NCBI GenBank assembly: GCA_964007475.1
Contig: OZ023274.1
Location: forward strand, 54,145,678-54,209,677
Length of the DNA stretch: 64,000 nt
Direction: 5' to 3'
Source: Hybos culiciformis
Taxonomy: Eukaryota > Arthropoda > Insecta > Diptera > Hybotidae
How positions within the stretch are numbered: position 1 is the stretch's first letter; every line of letters starts with the position of its first letter. Both the position numbers and the translations under genes were made by a program. Positions 37,057 to 49,100 of this stretch are shown here, piece after piece. The notes beneath the pieces are model-generated. The model saw only the letters and a list, made by a program, of their open reading frames with translations, was not told where the DNA came from and searched no databases.

Positions 37057-37117
37057 AAAAAAATATTTTTTCGTTTCAGGTACGTTAACTTTTGTATTAT
37101 CGATAGACTACGAACAG
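37057..37117 (+). promoter_or_regulatory. fax: candidate recursive splice site 1 of fax
   Basis: TATTTTTTCGTTTCAG is joined directly to GTACGT at 37079/37080, so a 3' splice site abuts a 5' splice site. A branch-like TTTAATC lies about 28 nt upstream. A second donor, CAG/GTAAAA, lies at 37117/37118, defining a 38-nt RS-exon-like segment. It is 15.9 kb from the fax donor. GTACGT is a good but not optimal donor. It is on the fax strand. Confidence 0.5.
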
Positions 37118-39600
37118 GTAAAAATTAAATGAAACTTGAGAAAAAAATCATTAATTTAAATTTTATGGAAGTAATATTAAGTTTTTACATAAGAAAATTA
37201 TTCATGATACAAAGATATTTATTCATCTGATCAAGAATCAGAAATTTTGTGCATATTTATCGTATTTAAGACTACGAAAATATTTTGTTTCTAAAAGATT
37301 TCATGTCTACCATACATTTTATTTCATACAGAGTTATCTATTACCTACTACATATATATCATCGTAAAATAATACTGATTCCTCAAATATACTATTTTCA
37401 ATTTAGATTACAATGTTGAAAGCATTTTCTTTGGAAATTTTTATTTATTTATTTTTTTTTTAAACTATTCATCGAAAGTTTTTAAAATAATATTCGAAAA
37501 TTGTGTGCAAATATTTGTCCACATATTTTACATTTTAAAGTTTTGTTATCATGTGTCTTAGTTTTCTTCTTTCTTTTGGATATATTTTACATACATACAT
37601 ATTTACGAGGAAAATTTTTCTTTTTTTTATTTTCCTTTTCTGCATACATAGCATATAAAAATAATATTTAAATATTAGACTAGAAAACATTATTTTTCAT
37701 ATTTATTTTTTTTTTTTTTTTCTATACTCAAATAATAATAAATATTTCATCCAAGAATATAACAGCATAGCATACGTTTACGTGTACATTAAGAAACATA
37801 GATATTATGTTATACAAATGTATTTATGTTTGTACTTTAGGAGTAAAAATTTTTGGGCTAAATTGTTGTAAAGTTTAAATATAACTTACTATAATGTTAA
37901 AATTTCACGTATATGCAGATAAAAAAAGAAAAAGAAAAAGGAATTCAGTTTTGAAAAGACAAATATTTGAATTTTCGTTTTTTTTAATATTTTAAATTTG
38001 AAGTTAATTTGACGCAATAATCTCTGTTATGTAAAATTTTTTTTTTTTTTTTCGTTATTTTTGGGGTGGGATTGGGTTTAGAATTGCTTGAAGGAATATT
38101 TATATATGTTTATATTAAAGATAAGAACCGTTTTAGATTTAATTTTCAAAAAAGAAGAAATTGTTTAATCTAACGAAAATATATGTAATATGTAAGAGTT
38201 AGTACTACATAAATTTACATGAAGATAATTTTTTATGTTTCATGAATTTTTCTTTTTAAATTAACGGAAATTCTAAAATGGTAAATTAATTTAGAATAAA
38301 TTTTTTTTTAATATACATAGTTTATTACTTCTACACATAGTTTATTACATCTTCAAAAAATTATGGAACAACATAACTAAATCAATGCACATCCTGTAAG
38401 ACGTACTGCATAAACCGACCGTAAACTTTCATTTATTTATCCGGGATATTTGAAGTGTCAAATTAGTGATCGTTCGGTACTTATTTTGTAATCTATTTCA
38501 GGTCTAATAAATTATCTAAACATAGTACTGTTTAAAAAAATTTCGAACCAGGATAAAAAATATTTATATAGAATAGAATTTTGAAAGACATTAAATAGTC
38601 ATTAGTATTATTTTGTACCAAATTTTATTCTTGCATAATGGATGCTCAAAATTTGAAATATTTTTTTCTTTAAATACGGTAATAACCTTAAATTACTCAA
38701 AGAATGTGAAAATAAAAGTTATACTGTTCTTAATCCTTTTTATTTGTTTGTTTTTGTTTGTAATTTATACACAGTAATAATAAAAAGGATCAAATAAATG
38801 ATTGTATAAATATAAAACAGCATCTATAGTTTTTTTTTATATTTTATAAAAATTATGAAAAAAAAACTATTTTTCCTTAAAATTAAATTATATAGAAATA
38901 GTTCACTGAGGAAAAATATGAAAAATATTTAGGGATCTTAAAATTTAAGGATTAAGAATTTTTCTTCGAACAATTTATATCAGAAGCTAATTTCTATACA
39001 TTTGGGTGTTGTACATACATTTTATATATATAAATTATTTTTCAATCGGAAGCTAAAAATACGGAAGAACGAATGAATTTAAAAGAATTTTCTTTGAGAA
39101 AATTTTTTAATTAGAAAACTTTTTATATATTCATTCCAAAAAAATTGTCTAACGTTTTCATCAATAAACAAAAAAAAAGTAAAAATAAAGTACCTAAAAC
39201 TTAAATATAAGACACATTTTCATATTTTTTTTTTTATTCATGTTCGAAGACAAAATATTGATTTATCCTTAGCTGGAGGATAATTAAATTAAAAAAAAAA
39301 GAAAAAATAAAGGAAATTTCAAAAGTCTTGTAAACATTAAAAGGTTTTCAACAAACAATTAAATTGTTTTTTTCGGTGAGAAAAATCACCCTCCGGAAAA
39401 GCAATATAAATATTATACATTTTTTGTTACCATTTTTTTGCTTTTAAAAACAATGAAGTTGAAGAAAATTTAGATACTTTTCTCTAAGAAATATTTTGAT
39501 CTAAAGATATTTCGTTTAGTTCTAAAACTGGCTTGGTCCAATTATGCATGATTTTGAATAAAATTTTTCCAAAAATATCGAATACTTCAATATAAAGTTA

Positions 39601-39605
<5 letters not shown>

Positions 39606-39633
<28 letters not shown>
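39606..39633 (+). repeat. 28-base T run
   Basis: Uninterrupted T28, the longest homopolymer noticed in the window. It may be the poly(A) tail of a minus-strand retroposed copy, but no insert sequence or target duplication was recognised beside it. Confidence 0.7.
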
Positions 39634-39636
<3 letters not shown>

Positions 39637-40339
39637 GTTTTTTATTTTAATTAATTTATACTCTACATAAAAATAATTTTTTTCTTAGTTAAAATTGTCG
39701 CACAAAAGCTCTTTAAACAGAAAAATGAAAAATACTTAGAATTTATAAAAAAAAACATTACCAGGACATTAAATTGTATTAAATTAGAAATTATATGAAG
39801 CCAAAATAAAAAAATAAAAATTTTACATTTTTCCTTGAATAAAATGTTCCCTTATTGAAAAATAATATAAAAAAGAAAATATAAAAGGACGTAAAATTTT
39901 CAAGAAAAACAAAACCTTATTTCGTACGCATATTAAAAAAATTTATTAGACCGAAGAGTACGACAGAGAAAGCAAAGAAAACTAATGCTTGAAGGCATTA
40001 TTTACATGAAAATCAAAAACAAAGAAAAATTATTATTTTACATTTACATTATTAGGTATGTAAAACTACAAACTTGAAAATAGATATTGGTTCGGAATTT
40101 TTTCATTATTTTTTTTTATTATACATTTTCTAAAATTTTCCGAAATTTTAGTGTTGATCCTGTTCGTCGATTTTTTTGTACTATTTCCTGTAATGTTTAA
40201 ATATGATTAGATGAGGAACTAGAATATAATTTTAACATCAAATTAATTTTCTCTTCTAAATTAGATTTCCAAAATTTTCCATTAAATTAGAATTATTATT
40301 ATTTAAATTATTTGAACAATTTCAATCGCTTAATATGTC

Positions 40340-40585
40340 TTGAAATTTTCTCGAAAAAAATTCATGACAAAAGAACTGAAGAATATTTTTGAGCGAAGAA
40401 TTCAACAAATAAAAATTGTTGTACAAATTTTGGACGGTTTAGCTCAAGTGGCTCAAATTATATTTTTGAAACATCATACCATACGAAGATCCTTCGAACA
40501 GAACTTTTCTTCAAACTATTCTATTTTATTCAAAAGCACACTGAAGTGTAAAATTATTTTGTTATTCAAATTTAAGTGTCAATAA
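40340..40585 (+). other. weak open stretch, unsupported as a gene
   Basis: An 81-codon open frame with slightly more protein-like text than its surroundings (for example ELKNIFERRIQQIK). It has no clear splice boundary, no homologue I recognise and no Kozak context beyond A richness. Probably chance. Confidence 0.1.
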
Positions 40586-43500
40586 TATTTTTGGCATATT
40601 GATTGAATAAAAAAAAAAAAACCCAATTTAATTAACTTTCAAAAATCTGTGCTATAAATTTTACGAAAAAAAAAGAAAATAAGTATAATGATGTTATTAT
40701 GTTACACATTTTCCTTCTTTTTTTTTTCTGAATAATTCTATATTTTCTATATATCTTTCTTTTTTTTTCCTTGTACAGCAAAATTGTTTTTATTATTTTC
40801 ATAGTGACTATGGTAATATTTTTCTATATTCCTATTATTTCGAAAGAAAATTTGATTTATTTTTATATTTTGGAAACACAAAAAAAGAAAGAAAATCAAA
40901 GAAATTTAGGAAAAAAATAAACCACTTTTTTTTTGGCAGAAAAATGGCATATAAGATATAATACATTGTACATATTATAAATAAATACTATGAATATATT
41001 ATATGGCCTACATAATTTTTTTAATTCAATTCAATTCAATTTTATATAGAGTAAAAACGATTCTTCCAATTGAAAAAAAAAAACAAAAAAAAAATCATTA
41101 ACATTTTGGAAATGTTTGAATATACAATAAGATGAATTTATAACAGACTCAATTAATCTTAATGGAAATTCTAAAATTAAAAAATTTTCGTAACATTTTC
41201 TTCTCTAAAAGCTTTGACAGAACGAATAAATATCAGACCTTGAATTTTTCTTCTTTTTTTTTTACAACAATGTAGATTTTATTTTAAAATTATACAATTT
41301 TAAATCTGAATGCTAGAATAGTATGTGTTGTGTGTATAACTGGTAATGACAACTAAATTAACTGTTCAATGAACTAGAATAGACCTTTTCAGATTGTTAT
41401 TTTCGTTTTAAAAATCAATCCATTAATAGATAGCCTTATGCTTCAGGTTTTCTATTAATAGCCTTTTCTATTGATTTTGAAAACTTATATGCTTTACGTA
41501 GTAAAAAAAAAAAAACTTCAATTTTTTTTAAATCGAAAAAACCTTTTAAAACTATAGTTTATTATAGCACACACATATTTAGAAAAAATTTCCAATAAAT
41601 ATGTAATTGATTTTATTTATCAATTTGTTTTTATATATAATTTATTCATGTTAATCTTCTTGAAAAGCTCATTTTGTCCAAAAATATCAAATTTGTTATT
41701 AATCAGAAGTGATTGAAATTTATTTTTGATTATAAAAAAAAAAAAAAAATAATAGTAATATAAATAATATATAGGACAGAACAGAGTAAAATAAATACAG
41801 ATGATTTTTTATTTTTTATACAAATTAGTTTTGAATGATCCTATAAATATTATTTATCTAAATTTCATTCAATAAATATGAAATTAACACTTCAAATTTT
41901 CACCAATAAATGTGTTTATAAGTATTATGTGTATAATTTTTAATGATTATTTTTGAGAAAATTTCAGCAAATTTTTTAATTATAGCTTATTGAGTTGTTA
42001 TTTGTCAGATTTACGGGCATATTATGATATCGATGTGTCAAATCGTTGGCTGATTATCAAGTAGAGTTTAACTCACGATCTGTCCATTAATCTTAATTAC
42101 ATTTATATTCTATAATTACATTTTACTATATAATGCAGGCATTTTATCCACATATTTTTAGAAACATTCTGTATAAGAATAGTATAATCAAAATGGAGCT
42201 ATTTTCATTCACAATTAACGGGCAAACATATTATTTAAAATTCACAGATAAAGTAGAAAATTGCAACCAAGATTGCGTCTCCAAATCTTCTATTTTTTTT
42301 TTAAATTAATTCTATGTTGAAAATGTTTCTCATTTTGGTGGAAAAATTGCCTAAAGAATTAAATTCTTCTCACAACATACTTATTTAATTAGACTATACA
42401 TGAAGTTTTGTACGATTTGTGAAAAATTGCCAAATTATGGCGTATCCCATTCTTCAAATGCACGATAGAATTAAATTTGTGACAGGTTTAAGAAAATAAA
42501 ATATAGTGAACTATTTTGAAATAAAATTTCTCATACTGTTTTTCTAATATATATTTTAGGGCTGCAGAGGTTTTGTCTTTAGAATAAAATTTTGACGTTT
42601 TGAAAAAATATAAAAATAAGTTGAAACTGCTTCAAAAAAAATTTTTTAGAAAACAAAGTTAATATTATTACGACTTTTTTTTGTTAACCTTTAAACATCC
42701 AATAAATGCCAAAATTTCCCCAACATTTTTTTTTTGTTTTTCAATATCATAACAGTTTTGATTAATACCATATACATTTCTGTCAATTTTTTTTTTATAT
42801 AGTCAGTTTTCTAAATTTTCGTTTAAAACAATAAATCAAAAGTGAATACAATATTCTGTGTGTGTTACATAAATTTTTATGTTCTGAGAAAAAAAAAATC
42901 TATATTATCCACTTTAAAATTTCGTTATTGGGGTTGAATTTATAAAATTTTTTTTGTTGGCATTTTCAGAACTTGGGGTTAAAAAATTTTTACTTCTTCT
43001 TCTTCTTCTGTATTTTGATGACATATAAAGAAACTAACTACATGTACGTAAATGTGAAAGCCAAAACGATTATTCTCAATTTTTCCCAATATTTCATTTT
43101 TGTCTGAAGTTGAATAGACTACTAAAGTTTTTGATATGAAAAAAAAAAAAACAAAAACAAAAAGCAGAAAAACAAAAAAAGGAAGCGAAAAATAATAGAA
43201 GGAAAACCAAAATTCCATTGTCATTATTTTGATGAATCCCCAAAAATTAATGAAAAATTTAAATTTCGTTGACATGCATAGGGAAAAAATAAATATATAA
43301 GACGACAAAAAATGTTTGTTTTTTTTTTTCACTTGATAAAATAAAAAATTGAAGTTTGAAATTGGTTTCGATTTTTTATTTATTTCTGCTTTTGGTTTGT
43401 AAAAAAAAAAAAAAAATGAAGAATAACTTTTTTATCCAAAAAAAAAAGGTTCAAAAAAAAAAAAGAGTTAAAAATGGGTTTTTTATGAAGTTTAAAAAAA

Positions 43501-43914
43501 AAAAAAATTTGTCAGACCGAATTGGTATTTTTATTTCAAATTAATATAAATTAATTGTCAGTGAAGTGCGCTTTGGAATGTTTATAAAAAAAGCTTTATT
43601 TTATACCACGTTCAGTTTGAGTGTATTCGTACTATTAAATTCGAACTCAATATAAAAAAAGGGGACAATCATGGAAAAATTTCGGAAAATAAATCTAAGC
43701 AAAGTGTGTTTCTATTTTATTAATTAAAAAAAAAAAAAAGATTTTGACAACTAAAAAACACTCATCTTGAACTTAAATTTTCTTCTGAAATGATTGAAAA
43801 AATTATTTCATAAAAAACTCGACAAAAGAAGCTATTGGCAAGCTCGCAATAATTGTATAAATAAGCTCGGAGTTAAAGTTGTGAATTGCAATGCTAACGA
43901 GGTAAAGATAACTA

Positions 43915-44149
43915 GAAAAAACACGAAGCAGACATAGGAACTGCCGAAAGAAGTTTATACTTAAAGCTTTAAACTATGAAATAACAGTGGCTATAAATAA
44001 TGGGCTGCTCAGTACAAAATGTAAATTAAAATAAAAATCAGTCCAGCAGTCCAAAAGCAGTCCATTATTTGTCGTCATTGTTATTTCATAGTTTAAAGCT
44101 TTAAGTATAAACTTCTTTCAGCAGTTCCTATGACTGCTTCGTGTGTTTT
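43915..44149. repeat. foldback: inverted repeat with ~85-bp arms
   Basis: The left arm (43915-44003) and right arm (44062-44149) are reverse complements over about 85 bp with only a few mismatches, including a long identical core around AGTTTATACTTAAAGC and TTTAAACTATGAAATAAC. They are separated by 58 bp. The right arm is followed directly by the 106-bp tandem unit, suggesting one composite element of foldback type. Confidence 0.8.
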
Positions 44150-44159
44150 TTTTTTATAT

Positions 44160-45240
44160 TTTGAGCCAGGACGACTCTAAAAGTAGCTAGTTACCCAAAA
44201 CTTTTGGGCAGGTAATCTTTATTTCACCGGCGCTACCTAATTAAAAAACTTTTTTTTTTGCATATTTTAAGCAGGGAAGACCCTAATCATAGCTCCCTAT
44301 CCAAAATTTTTGGTCAGGTAATTCCACCCTCACTTCCGCCCGCACTTCCAATCTCACTTCTGCTCTAACTATCAACCTCTCTTTCGCCCTCACTTCCGCC
44401 CTGATTTCCGCCCTCACTTCCGCAATCACTTCCGTCCTCACTTCCGCCCTCACTTCCGCCCTCACTTCCGCCCTCACTTCCACCCTCACTTCCGCCCTCA
44501 CTTCCGCCCTCACTTCCACCCTCACTTCCAACCTCACTTCCGCCCTCACTTCCACCCTCACTTCCAACCTCACTTCCGTCCTCACTTCCGTCCTCACTTC
44601 CGTCCTCACTTCCGTCCCCACTTCCGTCCTCAATTCCGTCCTCACTTCCATCCTCACTTCCGTCCTCACTTCCGTCCTCACTTCCGTCCCCACTTCCGTC
44701 CTCACTTCCGTCCTCACTTCCATCCTCACTTCCGCTCTCATTTCCGCCCTCACTTCCGCCCTCACTTCCGCCCTCACTTCCGCCCTCACTTCAGCCCTCA
44801 CTTCAGCCCTCACTTCAGCCCTCACTTCAGCCCTAACTTCCGCCCTCACTTCCGCCCTCACTTCCGCCCTCACTTCCTCCCTCACTTCCTCCCTCACTTC
44901 CGCCCTCACTTCCGCCCTAACTTCTGTCCTCCCTTCCGCCCTCCCTTCCGCCCTCCCTTCCGCCCTCCCTTCGGCCCTCCCTTCCGACCGCTCGTCCGCC
45001 CTCCCTTCGGCCCTAACTTCCGACCTCTCTTCAGCCCTTACTGCCGTCCTCTCTTCAGCCTTTACTGCCGCTCTCTCTTCAGCCCTTACTGCCCCCCTCA
45101 CTTCCTTCCTTTTTTTTGGACAGGTAATCTTTATTTCTCACCCGAGCTACCTATTTTGAAAAAAAATTATTTTGGTATATTTTGAGGCGGGAAGACTCTA
45201 ACTGTAGCTCCGTACCCAAAATTTTTGGTCAGGTAATCTA
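44160..45240 (+). repeat. 106-bp tandem unit interrupted by minisatellite
   Basis: A unit of about 106 bp appears at 44173-44278, as a truncated copy from 44279 to about 44322, and again right of the minisatellite from about 45110 to 45240. Shared landmarks are GACTCTAA, the near-palindrome CCCAAAACTTTTGGG or its CCAAAATTTTTGG variant, then CAGGTAATCTTTATTTC and GCTACCTA. The 12-bp array sits in the copy broken after GGTAAT, so it probably arose inside the unit. The CAGGTAAT strings here are part of the repeat, not splice sites. Confidence 0.7.
44324..45106 (+). repeat. 12-bp GC-rich minisatellite, about 65 units
   Basis: About 65 head-to-tail copies of a 12-base unit, CTCACTTCCGCC in its commonest form, with variants CTCACTTCCGTC, CTCACTTCCACC, CTCACTTCAGCC and CTCCCTTCCGCC. 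Variants cluster in blocks, and a longer higher-order pattern is repeated around 44570-44730. Because 12 is a multiple of 3 and no unit is shifted, frames stay open throughout. The minus strand gives a 272-codon frame (44283-45101) of Glu-Val-Arg-Ala repeats. It has no splice or promoter context, and most unit variants change an amino acid, so I annotate DNA repeat rather than gene. Confidence 0.9.
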
Positions 45241-45630
45241 ATTATTTGCATAATCAGGCTCGTGCCAAAATTGAGTGAATTGAAGCTGAAACTTTTTCTA
45301 ACAACTATAATATTATATTTCTTATTTTATTTTAATTTTTTATTTACTAAATGCTTAATAATAAAAACAAAAACAAAAAAAAAACAGATTAAAAAATTCA
45401 TAAAATTTAATTGACAGATTTAATTAACATCTCATTTTGAGAGTTATTTAATCTTCATTTTATGGTTGGATAGTAATTAAATATTTCAATGAAATAATTT
45501 TTTTTTTTTATTAATATAATTTGTAGGAAAAATTTAACCAAATAGTTATTTTTACTATATAAGTGGTTAGAGCTGCATAAAATGCGCGTAAAAATTCTAA
45601 ACGTTGCAAAAAAAAAAATAAATAAATATA

Positions 45631-45682
45631 CCAGTCAGTGGTGCGCGGCGCGGTGGACGCGACACTGCGTTCGCAACAAGAA
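45631..45682. repeat. CpG-dense patch, possible SINE head fragment
   Basis: Positions 45636-45676 contain GTGCGCGGCGCGGTGG and GACGCGACACTGCGTTCGC, far above local GC. The text faintly recalls the tRNA-related head of insect SINEs, but no B box follows and no tail or duplication is evident. Confidence 0.25.
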
Positions 45683-46068
45683 AATTCTAAATTAACTTTT
45701 TTTTCATGTACTTATAAAAAAAAAATTAATATTAAAATACAGAAAACTTAATATTATTCCATTTTTATTAATTTTTTTATTTTTTTTTATTTTAATCTTA
45801 GGGCTGACATATTACCACGTATTAAATTTGTTTTTTTTTTTTTTTAATAAATATTTTTAATTCAAATTTCGAAAGAATAATAAAAATATATATTTTCTGC
45901 GGTTTGTGGTTTAATTATTATTATTTATTTGTATTTTGTTTTTTTTATTTATTAACTAAATAAAATTTAATATTGTTACCCAGGGTGAGGAAAATTTTTG
46001 AAGACTTAATAAAAAATGGAATTTTTATGTTAAATTAAATGAGAAATTATTAAGCTAAATTTAATGAA

Positions 46069-46148
46069 TTGTTTTTTTTTTTGTTTTATTTTCAGGTAAG
46101 TGAAAGAGAAAAGAAGGAAATGTAGAAAAATACAAAATTTTTGTGAGT
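46069..46148 (+). promoter_or_regulatory. fax: candidate recursive splice site 2 of fax
   Basis: The strongest of the three. A T-rich tract ending TTGTTTTATTTTCAG joins GTAAGT at 46095/46096. The following segment is purine-rich (GAAAGAGAAAAGAAGGAAATG), like an exonic splicing enhancer, and ends at a second strong donor GTGAGT (46143-46148), giving a 47-nt RS-exon-like segment. The distance from site 1 is 9.0 kb. It matches the zero-length exon consensus known from long Drosophila introns. Confidence 0.68.
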
Positions 46149-49100
46149 ACAACAAGTCAGATTAAAGAATTTATTAAGTGCGGACTTAAGAAGTGTTTAT
46201 TTTTACCAATATAAGAATTTAATATATTTAAGTAATTGTGTCTTATTTTTTTGTGGAAATTAATCTTCTTCGAACTCCCAGAAACTACAATCACTATAAT
46301 TTCAAACTTAAAATGAGCTCTAGTGTAGTTCTATTGGAACTTTTTTAAGGTTTTTCAAAAAACCTGTTAAATTCTATGTTAAAAATTCATGGACTATTCC
46401 TTTTCATATCTAAGTACTGTAAAGTTTTATTTAAGCAGATATCGACAACCTATTATTTGCGGAAGTACCCCGTTTGAAATTAAATTAAATTGCGAAAAAT
46501 TACATAAACTTCAAAGTACAAGAAAAAGCATTTAATCTTGAATTTCTTTAAAAAAAAAAATTAAAAATCTCGAAAATTTTATATCTGAAATGAAAATCTT
46601 AGGAAAGGGTTCTTTTTTTTTTTTTTGAATTTAAGTAAATGTTTTCTCATACATTGTCATCTCTATCCTCATCATTCTAAAAAAATCGTATAATACCTTT
46701 AACCATGAATCCTTTTTTCCAACAAAAATAAGGATCAAAATTCCAATGAAAACAAAATAAACTTTGGGTTTTTTATCCAAATTCATTCATGCACATTGAA
46801 TCATCATTTTTCATCTGAACAATATTTTTATAAATATATATATATATTTTTTTTTTTTTGAAACCACCAAAAAAATAAATGCATCCGGATCCTTTCATTA
46901 AAAAAATAAACCAAAAATTTTATTGTTGTTATGTTGAGGAGAAAATCACAGTATCATCGTACGAACGTATCCTTCAAGGATTATAATTGAAAGTGCAAAA
47001 AGAAAAAGTTAGGGGATTAATTTGAATTTTTATTTTATTTTTATTTTTTTCAAACCCGATAAGTCGCTGACTTCTTCATTTTTGTATACCTTAAATTAGT
47101 ATTAAAAGCCATTCAGAATTCAATATTGAGGATTATATATAATTCAATATAAATTCTAAATATTTTTCTCTGTATCACAAAATGAAATTTGATTGGACTT
47201 AAGCTCACATTTTTAGAGAATAAAAAATTCTGAAATTTTTGAGTTACCCTTTGTTAGATGTTCACATCTCACCAAATATTCAGCCAATAATGTGTCATAT
47301 CCTCTAACAAATTGTAAAGGTTACTGTTGAACAGTGTTGTTTAGTACAAAACTTTTCTTTTTCTTTGTATTCGAAGATAAAAAAAAAAACTTAATGTAAC
47401 CAAATTCAATAACAACAGATTTAAAAAGATAACATCATGACACTTTTAACTTCTTCTACTTCTTTTGAAAATGTTAAAAATAATGGTTAAGAAAAAAAAA
47501 ACGATTTTTTTTTTTTGCACAAAAGTACAATATACAACATAGCTATAATATTACATGAAAGTTCACAGCATATAGTACTTAACGGAAGATTACGTATTTT
47601 GCACCCTGAAATGAATAAAATAGAGAGAAAAAAAAATGATAATACAATACTTCAGAATTTTTCCAGACGGTGGAATATAAATATAAGCAAGAATAATATT
47701 TTTACGAAAAAAAAAAAAAAACTTAATTTAACCAAAAAAAAAAAAGAAGAGGACTTTCATTTTTTTTTTAAATAAAAATAAATAAAATCTAACCAAAACG
47801 AACGTTCTTTCAGAATTTTTTTCATTCCACAATACTTGATTTTTTTTAGAAACTCTAACTTTTCTAGAAAGTTTCTGTTTTTTTTTCATTTTATTTTATG
47901 AATGCAATTTGATAGCAGTAGTATGATATAAAATAAAAGGATATTACAATTTCTATAAAAGGATAGAGGCAAAAGTTTTTTTTTTTAATTTTATATTAAT
48001 ATAGATTAAGTTTTCCTCTAACAACCGACAACGAGAACGATCCAACGATATCAATATCATTTTATTTTATTAATTTTCTATTCCATTTCCGTATAGATAT
48101 AAAAAAAAAAAGTTTTAATAAAAATTAAGAGTCTTTAAAGATTTCTTTCGATTGGATCAGAGTGTTTGAATTGATAATGGAAAATTGCATTTTAAAGCTC
48201 TCAAGTCACATTATTGAGTAAATATGAACTTCTAGCTTGCAACTTCATCTTCGCATAGTTCTGTCATTATGTTTGATTATACCAAGCATCATAGAAAGAT
48301 TGAAAACTTAATTAAATCATGAATCAAAATCAATAAAAATATTCCCATTATCTTAAATATTGACTTAATTATAAAAATATTCTTAAAACACATAATAGCT
48401 AGATGCCTACATACATGTATGATGAACATAATAAGTGTATTAGAAACTAATTTCATTAAAATTATGCATAAAGGTAATAAATGTTGAAAACAAAAAAACA
48501 TAATTTTTTATTTGTTTTTTTGTTTTCAACATTATTAAATTTCTTGCCTTGTAAGGTAATGCTAAATTGGGTATTATTTTTGGAACGCAAGCGCATTGTT
48601 GCAAATATACATAAATACATAAATAGATGCATAATTTTTTTTTTTTATTTGAAATTCCATAAAAAGCTTGCAAAAAAAAAAGCTAGGGACAAATTTTAGA
48701 TATTTAAAGTTTGTAATTAAATTTTTTTTTTTTCGAAATCAACAATCAAACATTTCAAATGGATTCGAAATTTGAAGTTCCGCAGCGGCAATCAGTTTCA
48801 ATATACTTAAAAGACGAACGGTATCTCTAACTAGATCACAGACTTTTTGATTTGGGAAAAATTTTATGTCAATTGAATTCTGTCACCCAAATTCATATTA
48901 TTTTTCAAAAATAAATTTCTATTTCATTTCTTAACGATTTTTATTTTCATCATTATTTTGATTTTGAATTGATTTTGACAGTTTAAAGAATCAATTAAAA
49001 TATTCACACTGATTAAATAATCGCTTGAAAATGTGTTCAAAATTTTGTGAAGAAAAATGTGAAGAAGTAAAAATTATAAAATCAAGAAAGGAAAAGAGAA

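Noticed and set aside
40036..40060. ACATTATTAG/GTATGT
   Set aside because: Pyrimidine tract is broken by A bases and lacks CAG; lies between better sites 1 and 2.
42979..43544. Phe- and Lys-rich open frames on both strands
   Set aside because: Products of A/T homopolymer runs rather than genes.
44283..45101. 272-codon minus-strand Glu-Val-Arg-Ala repeat protein
   Set aside because: A 12-bp tandem repeat leaves frames open automatically; no promoter, splice or homology support.
44200..45240. Several CAGGTAAT strings near the minisatellite
   Set aside because: They are copies of a tandem repeat unit with a poor +5 donor base, not independent splice sites.
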